A stretch of 64,000 nt of DNA from positions 2,051,501 to 2,115,500 of the forward strand of contig NC_012881.1 of NCBI RefSeq assembly GCF_000023445.1. The letters are read 5' to 3'. Position 1 is the first letter of the stretch. Each line of letters opens with the position of its first letter. This DNA is from Maridesulfovibrio salexigens DSM 2638 (GTDB lineage Bacteria > Desulfobacterota > Desulfovibrionia > Desulfovibrionales > Desulfovibrionaceae). A program made the translations under genes and the position numbers. Under the pieces are notes generated by a model. The model was not told the DNA's origin and made no database searches. It saw only the letters and a list, made by a program, of their open reading frames with translations. Shown here in pieces: positions 1-8,864 of the stretch.

Positions 1-294
1 GTCATATACGTGATGACCGGTTGCCGCTACAACAATGGATTTAATTTCAGGGATGGTAACAGCGTCATATGATTCTGGGTCAAGTGAGCAATGTTGATAT
101 TCCAAATCGTATCCTTCTTTGGTGAAAGCGTCCCCTATCTGTTTGATAAAAGTCGATTTCCCGGTTCCCGGACCTCCTTTGACAATAACCATTTTTGCAT
201 TGTCCATATCTGGTAAAAAATTAAAAAAAGAATGAAATCCTTCTGCTGAATTACAACCAAAAAAGCATCGCGAGGTGTGAGTTTTGTTTTCCAT
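1..294 (-). CDS. P-loop ATPase of the PRK06851-like type, partial (3' part outside window)
   Basis: The reading frame is open from an ATG at 294 to the window edge, giving the first 98 residues. A ribosome site (AAAGGAG) precedes the ATG. Residues about 9-24 (RCFFGCNSAEGFHSFF) are followed by a Walker A motif GGPGTGKST at about 40-48. This layout resembles the PRK06851-type ATPases of anaerobes, whose natural role is not known to me. It starts 15 bases after the stop of the FAD oxidoreductase and is probably the last visible gene of the TonB/ABC operon. The rest of the protein is outside the window, so the family call is moderate and the function open. Confidence 0.65.
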   Translation of the reverse strand, partial: MENKTHTSRCFFGCNSAEGFHSFFNFLPDMDNAKMVIVKGGPGTGKSTFIKQIGDAFTKEGYDLEYQHCSLDPESYDAVTIPEIKSIVVAATGHHVYD

Positions 295-309
295 GATTTA
301 CTCCTTTCG

Positions 310-1599
310 TTAGGCTGCTTCATTATTTGAAGAAGCGTCGAAAATGCCGGTTAACCCGAGGTCGTTAACCCTCGTGTTAATCTTTGATTTGTCCACTAGA
401 TACAGTTCGCGCTTTTGCATTTGTTCAAAGTAAATACCTCCGGAAAAGGTATAACGTTGTTTTAATCCGTTCTCTTTATTCAAACCTTCTGATTCGGCAG
501 CTATAATATCACCGCAGGCCAGTTCTCTTGGTAAGTGCATTTGTTCTTCGTCATTAATGAGGGCAGCAGCATTGTAGCCGGCTAATGTCCCTGTAACCAT
601 GGCTTCAGTGTGTCCGACAAAGAAACCCGATTTTTCACCTCCGCAGAATAAATTGTTTGTCCCGGTAACTTTCATGAGATCGTTTCTGGGGGCTCGGCTC
701 AAGAATCTCACAGAGTTGGCCATACTACTGCCGTGACTATAGAGAGCGTCTGTAAAGCCGGGGACCATACGTAGTTTGTCGATGGGGAAATATGGGGTCA
801 TCATTTTGGCATGCCCACCTGTATCAAGTAAGACAATGTTTCTTGCAAAATCAGGAAGGGCATACTGACGGCATGATTTTTTGTTGAGCATGCTTTCATG
901 AATCAACTGTTCCGGTAGGGGGGTTACAGATACTCCGCTCTGTTTTAGTTCTAACTGAATATCTTCGGAGAGAGATTCCTTACGAATTTCGCATGAGCCG
1001 CTTAAGGAACCTATTGCTCCATCTTGCCGCATGCCGACGATATCTTTAATCCCCATGCGATCTGTGAGACTGATTCTTGGACCAAATGAAGGACAACGAA
1101 GCATGCACATTGCGCATCCCGTTCCGTAGCGATGGCAATTGCCCATTGATCCCGCTGATCCTGTGCAATCTATAAAGACATCTCCTTTCACAAGCTTATT
1201 GTCGGCTAACTTCACTGCTTGCACATATCCGTCTGAGCACTGAATATCTGCGACCCGGGAAATGAAACGGAGATCAATACTCTTTTCAGTCAACAATCGA
1301 CGTACGGAAGATTCAACTTTCGAAGTCGAATATAGAGTTGCGTGTTCATGCCCAGGGAAATCTATATCCACATGCGTGGCTGCTCTGTCTGTGGCTTTGA
1401 TCAGTTCTCCGGCCCCAAGTTGCCGGAGTTCTTCTGCTGCTGTGTACCTGCCGTTATTTCGCATGATGCCGCCAGCCAGACCGCATCCCAGCAATAAGTC
1501 TGTGCGTTCAAGAAGAATTACCTGCGAGTTGTTTTTTCGTGCTGCCAATGCAGCAGCACAACCGGACCACCCACCGCCGATTACAATTATAGTGCTCAT
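310..1599 (-). CDS. FAD-dependent oxidoreductase, GidA/TrmFO-like fold
   Basis: A 429-residue soluble flavoprotein. The N-terminus has a dinucleotide-binding motif (VIGGGWSGCAAALAA) and an acidic residue after the second strand (LLERTD). The C-terminal half has GGEKSGFFVGHTEA and GTLAGYNAA, the FAD-contacting pattern of GidA/TrmFO-type proteins. A Cys-rich patch (CAMCMLRCP) lies near residue 163 and could bind a cluster or act in thiol chemistry. It is too short for MnmG and lies in a transport operon, so a tRNA-modifying role is unlikely. It follows the PyrK-like gene by 25 bases, and the two may form one redox unit. The substrate is unknown. Confidence 0.7.
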   Translation of the reverse strand: MSTIIVIGGGWSGCAAALAARKNNSQVILLERTDLLLGCGLAGGIMRNNGRYTAAEELRQLGAGELIKATDRAATHVDIDFPGHEHATLYSTSKVESSVRRLLTEKSIDLRFISRVADIQCSDGYVQAVKLADNKLVKGDVFIDCTGSAGSMGNCHRYGTGCAMCMLRCPSFGPRISLTDRMGIKDIVGMRQDGAIGSLSGSCEIRKESLSEDIQLELKQSGVSVTPLPEQLIHESMLNKKSCRQYALPDFARNIVLLDTGGHAKMMTPYFPIDKLRMVPGFTDALYSHGSSMANSVRFLSRAPRNDLMKVTGTNNLFCGGEKSGFFVGHTEAMVTGTLAGYNAAALINDEEQMHLPRELACGDIIAAESEGLNKENGLKQRYTFSGGIYFEQMQKRELYLVDKSKINTRVNDLGLTGIFDASSNNEAA

Positions 1600-1624
1600 G
1601 GTTTACCCTTTATATTTTAGTAGA

Positions 1625-2608
1625 TTAGTCATGAGTAAGACAGGTCTTGCAGGCCCGTATTAAAGTTCCGTTTCGGTTTGTAATGCACGCACCGCATATT
1701 CCTTCTCCGCAGCACATTTTATGAGTGCTGGATGTCGCCATGCGAGGTTTTAAGCGTAGCTCTGACATAACTTGTTTCAAAAAGGTATGCTGCTCATCGC
1801 AGCCTCCGCTGAAGATAGAATATGGTCTTATCCTCCTAAATATATTTGAAATTTCCTGCTTGCCGTTCTGTGATTTCAGATTGACAAAAGTGGCAGAGGG
1901 AATCTCCTGAATGTAGGGAATTATGAAAGGGTAATCTTTTGCGCCATATACCAATGTTATTTTGTTGCCATTGCGTAGCAGGGTTCGTGCTATGTTAGGA
2001 CCGCATACTTGTGCCATACCTGAAAGTATTAGTACTACCCGCTGATTATATACGTTTTCAATGTACTTATGTCCGAGTATGCCGTTCCAGTATGGACCTC
2101 GAAGCCATAGTTCGTCTTCACAGGCTGCTAATGTTTTGGTTTTAGGTCCTAGTTTGGTGTAGGCCACTGCAATTTCATTTCTTCTGGGGAAGGATTTTAT
2201 GACCGCTAAGGGGGTGTTGTAGTAGCTTTCCAGTTTGCCGCGGACAAAGACAAAACTTCCAGGCCTGGTCAGTTGTGCGGCAAGCTTGGCAGTGGTTTGG
2301 ATGTGTAAAATTTCAGTGCCCTGGCCGACATTTTTTCTGGATATGATTTTTGCAGATTGACTTTCCCGCTGATTGCTTTGCCCGATAAGCCATTCGCTTT
2401 GGGCAAGGATGCATGTTCCTGTCCAATCGCAGTCGCACTTGGCTTCACCTCGAATTATAGAGCAGACAATGCACTCTCCTGATTCAGCAAGGTGGCAGGG
2501 GCAAAATTCACTCCCGGCATCAATGCATTTCAGTCGTTGGGGGCTCTGTTGGTTTGAACGTTTAGGAGTTGGTAATGCAAGAAAATCTGCTGTAGATGCC
2601 CTGTACAT
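1625..2608 (-). CDS. PyrK-like FAD/[2Fe-2S] oxidoreductase with extra N-terminal Cys-rich domain
   Basis: A 327-residue protein with three parts. Residues about 35-66 hold a dense cysteine array (FCPCHLAESGECIVC, then CDCDWTGTC) that could carry one or two iron-sulfur clusters. The middle is a ferredoxin-reductase-like FAD/NAD domain (about 85-260). The C-terminus has the PyrK-type 2Fe-2S pattern CCGEGICGACI followed by CKTC. Such proteins pass electrons from NAD(P)H to a partner, as PyrK does for dihydroorotate dehydrogenase. No pyrD is nearby; the adjacent FAD oxidoreductase is the likely partner. Domain architecture is well supported, but the partner and reaction are inferred. Confidence 0.72.
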   Translation of the reverse strand: MYRASTADFLALPTPKRSNQQSPQRLKCIDAGSEFCPCHLAESGECIVCSIIRGEAKCDCDWTGTCILAQSEWLIGQSNQRESQSAKIISRKNVGQGTEILHIQTTAKLAAQLTRPGSFVFVRGKLESYYNTPLAVIKSFPRRNEIAVAYTKLGPKTKTLAACEDELWLRGPYWNGILGHKYIENVYNQRVVLILSGMAQVCGPNIARTLLRNGNKITLVYGAKDYPFIIPYIQEIPSATFVNLKSQNGKQEISNIFRRIRPYSIFSGGCDEQHTFLKQVMSELRLKPRMATSSTHKMCCGEGICGACITNRNGTLIRACKTCLTHD

Positions 2609-2626
2609 ATTAGTTCTCCTTCAATA

Positions 2627-3262
2627 TTATTGATTTTTTGTTTGTTGCGCTTCGTTATATTTGAGCATTCCCAGTGCATAGAATCCTGTAAGAACCAAAG
2701 TGATTTCCTCGTAGCAGTTCATAAACCCGAAGCTTTTCGGGATGTTCACAAAAGCCCAGATAAGTGTAAGAAAATAGATATCCCTATCGATTTTACGGGA
2801 GGCAGCCAGTAAGGCTAAAGTAAATCCTGCTAATGGGCAGGGATATCCGGGCAGGGCGATCATCGGGTGTCCTGTGAAATATCCAAGTACTGGAAAGAGG
2901 AAAGCCATTAGTATGAAGAATGCCGTGGTTAACTTCACACCCGTAGATCGTGATATTTCGAAATGAGTGTTTTTCGTAACGAGAAGGTCAATAATGAATA
3001 AAAAACCAATGGCGGCGTAAAGGGGGCCGGCTAAAAATTTAGCCATTGGACTTTTGCCGCATGCGATAAAAAAGCAGGCTACCGAGTTCCATAAGAACGC
3101 CAGTGCTAAGAAAAATTTGGTAAAGGTATCAGTTGCTTTACCCGGTCTGGTAAAGACCATCCAGGTTACAATTGCCATACCTATAACAAGGGCAATTTGA
3201 ACTATCATGGTGTCATCACGAAAATCCTTTAAAACATTCCAGAAAATTTGAGTTTGTGTCAT
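2627..3262 (-). CDS. DUF6064-like integral membrane protein
   Basis: A 211-residue protein with about six hydrophobic segments, including TMIVQIALVIGMAIV near the start and AFFILMAFLFPVLGYF in the middle. The conserved-looking stretch GYPCPLAGFTLALL resembles proteins annotated as DUF6064, a family without known function. It lies inside the operon between the ABC ATPase (31 bases upstream) and the PyrK-like reductase (18 bases downstream), so it may be a membrane anchor, a quinone-linked partner or an extra transport component. No catalytic residues are recognisable. The family name is from memory and the function is unknown. Confidence 0.6.
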   Translation of the reverse strand: MTQTQIFWNVLKDFRDDTMIVQIALVIGMAIVTWMVFTRPGKATDTFTKFFLALAFLWNSVACFFIACGKSPMAKFLAGPLYAAIGFLFIIDLLVTKNTHFEISRSTGVKLTTAFFILMAFLFPVLGYFTGHPMIALPGYPCPLAGFTLALLAASRKIDRDIYFLTLIWAFVNIPKSFGFMNCYEEITLVLTGFYALGMLKYNEAQQTKNQ

Positions 3263-3292
3263 AGTCGTTATCCTTTGTTCTATTCTTTTAAA

Positions 3293-3910
3293 TTAATTAC
3301 AGTTTTCGTCTTGGCGTTCTATGTATAAACGTCGTGATGTTCTATCTAGAAGTTCAGAATGATCGTGGGTTACTTGGATTACTGCTGCATTGCTTGTCTC
3401 TAAAGAAGATTCCAGTAGAGACCTCATATTGTCTTTCAGCCTTTTGTCTAAACCTGTGAACGGCTCGTCTAGCAGTAAAATTTGGGGGTTGACTGCAAGG
3501 GCTCTGGCTATTGAGACCCGTTGGCGCATGCCTCCTGAAAGCTGGTGGGGAAGCATCTTTTCGAATTTTGAAAGCTCCATACGACTAATAAAATAGCGTG
3601 ACCGGTCAATGGCATCATTCTTGTTCATCCCTAAAGCACGAAGAGGCAGAGCAACGTTGTTTAATGCCGTATCCCAAGGCAGCAGGCGTGCTTCCTGAAA
3701 TACATATCCAATGTGAGAAGTTCCGATCTCAATGCTTCCTGAGTCCGGACTCTCCAAACCCGCTATTATGCGTAATACCGTTGATTTTCCGATGCCGCTG
3801 GGTCCAAGCAAGGCCAAAACCTCACCACGCTTAACTTCCAGATTGAACTTTGAAAGGATTGGGTCTTTTCCGAATTTCTTATCAATATTATTTAGCTTGA
3901 TGATGGGCAT
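3293..3910 (-). CDS. ABC transporter ATP-binding protein, NitT/TauT (SsuB-like) type
   Basis: A 205-residue ATPase with all motifs: Walker A GPSGIGKST, Q-loop in YVFQEARLLPWDT, signature LSGGMRQR, Walker B ILLLDEPF and the switch histidine in QVTHDHSE. The ARLLPW motif is typical of nitrate/sulfonate/thiamine-precursor importers (SsuB, TauB, ThiZ). It is slightly shorter than most relatives (about 240). Its start overlaps the end of the permease gene by 19 bases, indicating translational coupling. With the permease and binding protein upstream it completes one importer. The substrate cannot be read from the ATPase. Confidence 0.9.
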   Translation of the reverse strand: MPIIKLNNIDKKFGKDPILSKFNLEVKRGEVLALLGPSGIGKSTVLRIIAGLESPDSGSIEIGTSHIGYVFQEARLLPWDTALNNVALPLRALGMNKNDAIDRSRYFISRMELSKFEKMLPHQLSGGMRQRVSIARALAVNPQILLLDEPFTGLDKRLKDNMRSLLESSLETSNAAVIQVTHDHSELLDRTSRRLYIERQDENCN

Positions 3911-4674
3911 GTCTGCTTCCTTTCAATGGCTTTGCGGGCAGGGCGCAGCATGAAAATTTCTACACCGCCTATGATAATCATTGCCAGCATTGTCAGCGCA
4001 TAGAGACTGTCAGTTTGAAGATTGGTTCTGGATATAGCCAATGCATGCCCAAGACCTTTGTTGGTTCCAAGCATTTCAGCCAATACAACCAGTCGAATGC
4101 AGTTTCCTGTGGCTATGACCACTGCAGATAGCAACGGTCTTGCAAGAGCCATTGCGTATATTCTTGTTAAGCGCATATGCAGTGGCATACGGTAAACTCT
4201 GGCCATTTCTATAAGATTGCTGTCTACATTCATCATGCTTTCTGCCACATTTACGTAAACAATGGGGGCGATCATGGTAGAGGTAATACTTACAACCATA
4301 GTAGTTCCCATGCCGAACCAGAGCATAAAAACAACTACGACGATTATGCCTGGGATGCTTGTGAGGATCCAACGGATTGGCGCAAGCATGAGACGCAAGG
4401 GTTCTATTAATCCGGCTAAAACACCGAGCACTGCGCCGCTACCGATCCCGATGCATAAAGACAATGCAATGCGTTTTAAAGTCGGGACCAGATGTGTCAT
4501 CAGAAAACCTTTATCTCCGAGAAGCCGAAATAAAGCGGACATAGTTTCAACCGGAGTTGCTACGACTAAACCTGAATAATTTCGCGCTAAAGCTTCCCAT
4601 CCTAAAATGAGCAGCATAAAACCGAGAATATTATAAAAGGATGGAGGCAATTCCACTGACCGGAAATCAATCAT
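3892..4674 (-). CDS. ABC transporter permease, NitT/TauT type
   Basis: A 260-residue inner-membrane protein with about six membrane segments and the coupling-loop motif of this group (EMARVYRMP..MRLTRIYAMALARPLL). It is of the SsuC/TauC/ThiX type. Its ATG overlaps the stop of the binding-protein gene (ATGA, 4671-4674), and its own end overlaps the ATPase start. Together they form a binding protein-permease-ATPase operon in standard order. The importer sits directly behind a TonB receptor, so the ligand probably crosses the outer membrane actively first; nitrate or taurine would not need that. Confidence 0.9.
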   Translation of the reverse strand: MIDFRSVELPPSFYNILGFMLLILGWEALARNYSGLVVATPVETMSALFRLLGDKGFLMTHLVPTLKRIALSLCIGIGSGAVLGVLAGLIEPLRLMLAPIRWILTSIPGIIVVVVFMLWFGMGTTMVVSITSTMIAPIVYVNVAESMMNVDSNLIEMARVYRMPLHMRLTRIYAMALARPLLSAVVIATGNCIRLVVLAEMLGTNKGLGHALAISRTNLQTDSLYALTMLAMIIIGGVEIFMLRPARKAIERKQTCPSSS

Positions 4675-5633
4675 TCTTTCACCTCAAACAGATCGCTATT
4701 CGGTATGGGGCCGCCGATGGCAGCAGGGGAGAGCTCTTTGATTTTAGATAAGAAAAACAAGGCGTTCTTCTGTGCTTTTTGGCCATTTAATGCGTGAATA
4801 TCGATTTCTTTTATTGCTCCGGAATGAAGTTGTGTTGCTAGAGAAGGAAATTCCTGCTGTGTGAGGTATAAAGCTTCGGAAGGATTTTGCTTTACCCATT
4901 CACATGCCTGCGTGTGGGCTTTGCGAAAATTTTGTATCAGATCCGGTCTGGCAGCCTGCGCTCCGAAGAAAGTCATACTTGTTGCCGCAAGACGGTGGCC
5001 GGGAAAAGTTTTTGTCCAGGCTTTACCCATACTTATCCTTCTGACCAGCAGGGGCGATCCATTGGCGTGCTTTTCCTGAGAGCGTTGTATGGCGACAGAT
5101 GCCGTCGGTTCACTTAGCATTGCGTGGTCTCCTTTACCCGCCAGTAAAAGATTAACGGCCTCTAAAGCTCCGCTTGTGTGCCTGATAGTTATTTTGTTGG
5201 GCTTATTTCCTATTGTTGCTTTGAAGAACAATTCCGGCATCTCTCCCGGTCCAAAGGGGAAAAGAAGTGTTCCCTTAAGTGATTCCAGTGTGTCCGGTCC
5301 TGGGTTTCGAGATACAATCCAGACCGGGGATTCATAAAGTTGGGCAATGCGTACTTTAACCCCCTTATTGAGCAAAGTGGCAGCTGCAGCTGTCGTTATG
5401 ATAGCTGCATCAATCTGTCCTCCTACGATCATGGCCCGGAGCATGTCCGGCGAATGCCAGGGAATGAATTTTACATTAAATGGCTGCTTCCAGATCTTTG
5501 GTCCTTGAGTCATAGCGATAAGAGGAACACTTTCAGCTATGGGGGGACCTGAAAAAACGAGAGTAGGGCATTCTTTGCACTGCGCAGGGAATGCAAAGGC
5601 GAGTAATAGTGCGATTAAGAATATTTTTTTCAT
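4671..5633 (-). CDS. Periplasmic substrate-binding protein, SsuA/THI5-like
   Basis: A 320-residue protein starting with a signal peptide (MKKIFLIALLLAFAFPAQC, cleavage near residue 19-20). The mature part has the NMT1/THI5-SsuA pattern: an early strand, a helix following PLIAMTQGPKIW, and the MIVGGQIDAAIITTAAAA segment found where these proteins test ligand availability. It may be a lipoprotein, because a Cys lies at the cleavage site, but AQC is only a weak lipobox. It follows the methyltransferase gene by 4 bases. The family binds varied small organics (sulfonates, thiamine precursors); the ligand here is unknown. Confidence 0.87.
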   Translation of the reverse strand: MKKIFLIALLLAFAFPAQCKECPTLVFSGPPIAESVPLIAMTQGPKIWKQPFNVKFIPWHSPDMLRAMIVGGQIDAAIITTAAAATLLNKGVKVRIAQLYESPVWIVSRNPGPDTLESLKGTLLFPFGPGEMPELFFKATIGNKPNKITIRHTSGALEAVNLLLAGKGDHAMLSEPTASVAIQRSQEKHANGSPLLVRRISMGKAWTKTFPGHRLAATSMTFFGAQAARPDLIQNFRKAHTQACEWVKQNPSEALYLTQQEFPSLATQLHSGAIKEIDIHALNGQKAQKNALFFLSKIKELSPAAIGGPIPNSDLFEVKE

Positions 5634-5637
5634 GATT

Positions 5638-6675
5638 TTATCTACTTTTGCGGGCTATAATCAGTTCTGACGGACCAAAAGGTAAATCCATGATTCTAAT
5701 TTCTATTGTATAGAATCCGGCTTCATGAAGATAAGAGGCAATTTCTCCCTGCTCAAAGGAAACATCCTGTCCTTCTAAAGCTAGAGAAAGGCGGGACAAC
5801 ACTATGTCCGATGGCTGGGTCCGTTCGCAGGTAAGCCCTTCATGTAGGCTGAGAAACAGTCCGCCGGGATTAAGAGCTTTATATATGCGGGAGAACATGG
5901 TGCTGAAATCTTTGACATAATAAAGAGTCTGGCTGGTCCATATCAGGTCATAACTCTGCCCGAAGTCGATTTCGTTATAATCTCCGGCAATTGTATGTAT
6001 TCGGGATTCAAGTCCCGCTGCAGCAATTTCGTCCTGTGCGACTTCTATAAGAGGGGGCATATCGCATAAAAATCCTTCCATAGTCGGATGATTGGAAACC
6101 ACCTCCATGCACATGATGCCAGGGCCGCATCCCAGATCCAGCATGCGCTGTATGTTGGAGTATTCCGGTAAAGAAGAAATGAGAGAGGCTGTGCGCTTTG
6201 CCATGTCCGCCTTTTGATAGTTGGCTAAATGTCGCGCTGATTCTTTCCATTTTTCTTCTCTGTCCAGTTTATTTCTGTTTTCCACCTTTGGTGGACCTTG
6301 GAGGATTAATTCCGGGATTCGGAGAAGGTTGCGATGCTGCATCTGTGATATATTATCAACCATACCGCCAAGATAAGTAGGGCTTGTCGTCAGCAGGTAG
6401 GATTTTGAAAATGGGGTGTTCGTATAAGTTCCATTTTCCTTGTCAGCGAAACCCAAGGCAGTCATTGCATCGAGAAAGTAGATAAGATTGGACTCGCCAG
6501 CTTCTACTTCTAGAATTTCAGCAATGTCCTTCGGCTCTTGTGCTGTTTCCAAAATATCCGGCAATTTCATATCTATGGCTGTTTTGAGTACAGCCATGCG
6601 TGTCGGGCCGACCATCAACTCAAAAATGAAATCCAGATCTTGTGAGGGTGTCAGTGTGTTTAATTGCTGTGTCAT
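5638..6675 (-). CDS. SAM-dependent O-methyltransferase-like protein with dimerisation domain
   Basis: A 345-residue cytoplasmic protein. Residues about 13-100 form a winged-helix dimerisation domain (MVGPTRMAVLKTAIDMKLPD), as in acetylserotonin/caffeate-type class II O-methyltransferases. Residues about 170-330 are a Rossmann SAM domain with motif I LDLGCGPG, an acidic residue in FLCDMPP, and LNPGGLFLSLHE. It starts one base after the TonB receptor stop and is followed 4 bases later by the binding protein gene. A methyltransferase between receptor and importer suggests that the imported compound, or a partner of it, is chemically modified. The methyl acceptor is unknown. Confidence 0.85.
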   Translation of the reverse strand: MTQQLNTLTPSQDLDFIFELMVGPTRMAVLKTAIDMKLPDILETAQEPKDIAEILEVEAGESNLIYFLDAMTALGFADKENGTYTNTPFSKSYLLTTSPTYLGGMVDNISQMQHRNLLRIPELILQGPPKVENRNKLDREEKWKESARHLANYQKADMAKRTASLISSLPEYSNIQRMLDLGCGPGIMCMEVVSNHPTMEGFLCDMPPLIEVAQDEIAAAGLESRIHTIAGDYNEIDFGQSYDLIWTSQTLYYVKDFSTMFSRIYKALNPGGLFLSLHEGLTCERTQPSDIVLSRLSLALEGQDVSFEQGEIASYLHEAGFYTIEIRIMDLPFGPSELIIARKSR

Positions 6676-6676
6676 T

Positions 6677-8755
6677 TTAGAAATTCCAGTTTAGAGTAAA
6701 TCCGTAGGTCATAGGAGCGCCGTCCTCAACTAATGTTGAACCGGATGCGGTAGCGACTTTTTTTACCGAATAGGCCGTGTCAAAAATATTTTCAGACCAT
6801 ATGGAGAATTCTATGTCGCCGGTTGTATACCCAAGGCGGAGGTTTACAGTTTCATATGCATCGCCCTTAAGCTCATTGGCTGCGTCATAATATTGCTCCC
6901 CGGTACCTAATAGGTCTGCAATGACGAAAAGGCCGCTATCATGGTTGTATTGGACTCCTAGATTATATGTGTATTCAGGAGCCCAAGGGAGCTTTTTACC
7001 GCTGTAGTCAACTGTTGTGCCGCCTGCTGTTGTTGTCCATTTATCAATTTCAGAGTCTGCGTATCCAAATCCGGCAATGAATTTCAGCTCGGGAATTGGG
7101 CTATAGCTACTTTCTACTTCTATCCCCTGAGTGTGGGCGGAGGCTGCATTGCTGAATTTCCATGCTCCAACGCCTCCTCCAGCAACAGCCTCTCGAACTT
7201 GTTTGTCAGTAATATCAGTATAAAAAGCAGTAAGATTGAGTGTCAGTATATTATCAAACCAGTTGGTTTTGATTCCTGCCTCGTAGTTGAGGGTGTGTTC
7301 TGCTCCATAGGCAAAGCTGTCAGCATCTGTGGCTGAATAAAAGTTGAATCCTCCAGCTAAGAAGCCTGTAGAAACAGTGGTATAGGCAGTGATATTGGGA
7401 TTAAAGTCATATGCCAGAGAACCCATTGGGAGGAATTCTGTGTCATTAATAGAATTTTTATAGGAAGTGGCCCCAGTACTTGGAGTGTAGGTTTGTTTAC
7501 CCGTGTTATGGGAAATCTCCAGTCTTGTTCCACCCGTAAGGCGCAGACCTTCAATCATTTCGTAAGTAGCTTGTCCGAACAAAGCGCCAGAGGTCGATTC
7601 ACTGTTTCCGGAACGCGAAGAACTCAGAAACGCTTTCACATTGGTAAAATCAATACCGGCATCAACGTTTTCGTAGTTTCCGTTTAAGCCCACCAACCAT
7701 GTGAGGTTGCTTTTTCCTTTTGAGGCAAGGCGGAACTCCTGATTCCAACTCTCCATGCTCATTTTGAGATCAGAATAGCTGATGGGCTTGGCGGTTCTGT
7801 CTGAGTCGTGGTGATGTTCACGGTCGAAAGTTCGATGGCTGGTGATGGAGGTCAGCTCCATAGTCGGCCATGTATGCTTTGCTTTTACAGACTGGCCGAT
7901 TTCTTCTTCAGTCGCTTTGTCACTTTCATTGCTAGTAACCTTGTGACGGTCAGTTGCACTTTGGCCATCCATGTAACGCAGGGAGCTGATACCAAGATTA
8001 CGTAGTGCACCGTCTAAATTGAAGGTAATGTCCCATGCATCATCCGGGGTCCAGCGAATCGTACCGCGTCCGTTGAAGTTTTCTTTACCATATACATCGT
8101 CATCATTTGTCAGGATATTGGTGTTATATCCGTCAGTTGTCAGTCCTTGCATGGAAATGCCGTAGTAAAGTTTATCTTCAGTGATAGGACCGCTGGAGCT
8201 GATGCCCAGCCTTGCAGTATAATAGTTGCCTACTTCCAGCAGTATTTTGTTACGTTGCTCATTGTTTGGTTGATTCAGGACTATATTAATAACTCCTGAT
8301 TCACTGTTTTTCCCGTACAGCGTCCCTTGCGGACCACGCAGAACTTCGACACGTTCAACGTCAAATATGTTCTGGTTACTCATGTAGCCAAGGGGATATG
8401 CCACATCGTCCACGTATAGTCCCATAGGGCTGAACAAAGAGGTATCAATAGTGGAAATACCACGGCAGACAATTGATCCGCCGGAGCTGGTGTCTTTAAT
8501 ATAGATGTTTGGGGCGTAACGGGTCAGGTTTTCAAGATTATCGATTCCGCGTGTTTCAATGAACAGGTCATCCAGTACTGAAATATTGCCCGCAAATTCT
8601 TTTGCAGTACCTTCACGCTTAGCCGCATACACCGTTACCGGTTCCATTGTGACAGATGTCTGATTGCCTTTAATAGAATTGTCTTCAGCTAAGGCAATTG
8701 AAGAGCTGAATAAAATGAATGTGACTATTAAAAAAGCAAATTTAGTTTGTTTCAT
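6677..8755 (-). CDS. TonB-dependent outer membrane receptor
   Basis: A 692-residue receptor from the chosen ATG at 8755; in-frame ATGs further upstream (to 8806) lack the signal-peptide start. The signal peptide is MKQTKFAFLIVTFILFSS with cleavage after ALA. A plug domain follows (TVYAAKREGTAKEFAGNISV, then GGSIVCRGIS and DVERVEVLRGPQGTLYGKN), then a 22-strand-type barrel ending in GFTLNWNF with the terminal aromatic residue needed for outer-membrane insertion. The RGPQGTLYG plug is shared by siderophore and many other receptors. No TonB/ExbBD genes are in the window. It would bring a chelate or similar large ligand into the periplasm for the ABC importer. Confidence 0.93.
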   Translation of the reverse strand: MKQTKFAFLIVTFILFSSSIALAEDNSIKGNQTSVTMEPVTVYAAKREGTAKEFAGNISVLDDLFIETRGIDNLENLTRYAPNIYIKDTSSGGSIVCRGISTIDTSLFSPMGLYVDDVAYPLGYMSNQNIFDVERVEVLRGPQGTLYGKNSESGVINIVLNQPNNEQRNKILLEVGNYYTARLGISSSGPITEDKLYYGISMQGLTTDGYNTNILTNDDDVYGKENFNGRGTIRWTPDDAWDITFNLDGALRNLGISSLRYMDGQSATDRHKVTSNESDKATEEEIGQSVKAKHTWPTMELTSITSHRTFDREHHHDSDRTAKPISYSDLKMSMESWNQEFRLASKGKSNLTWLVGLNGNYENVDAGIDFTNVKAFLSSSRSGNSESTSGALFGQATYEMIEGLRLTGGTRLEISHNTGKQTYTPSTGATSYKNSINDTEFLPMGSLAYDFNPNITAYTTVSTGFLAGGFNFYSATDADSFAYGAEHTLNYEAGIKTNWFDNILTLNLTAFYTDITDKQVREAVAGGGVGAWKFSNAASAHTQGIEVESSYSPIPELKFIAGFGYADSEIDKWTTTAGGTTVDYSGKKLPWAPEYTYNLGVQYNHDSGLFVIADLLGTGEQYYDAANELKGDAYETVNLRLGYTTGDIEFSIWSENIFDTAYSVKKVATASGSTLVEDGAPMTYGFTLNWNF

Positions 8756-8864
8756 AGTGTTTGACCTTTTGAATTTCATTTGGTTGATTTTGATATTCAT
8801 GGTCAATACACTTGTGTTTTAAGCGTGACTAATCGTGTTCGGGCAAAAATTAACGCTGTAGGGA

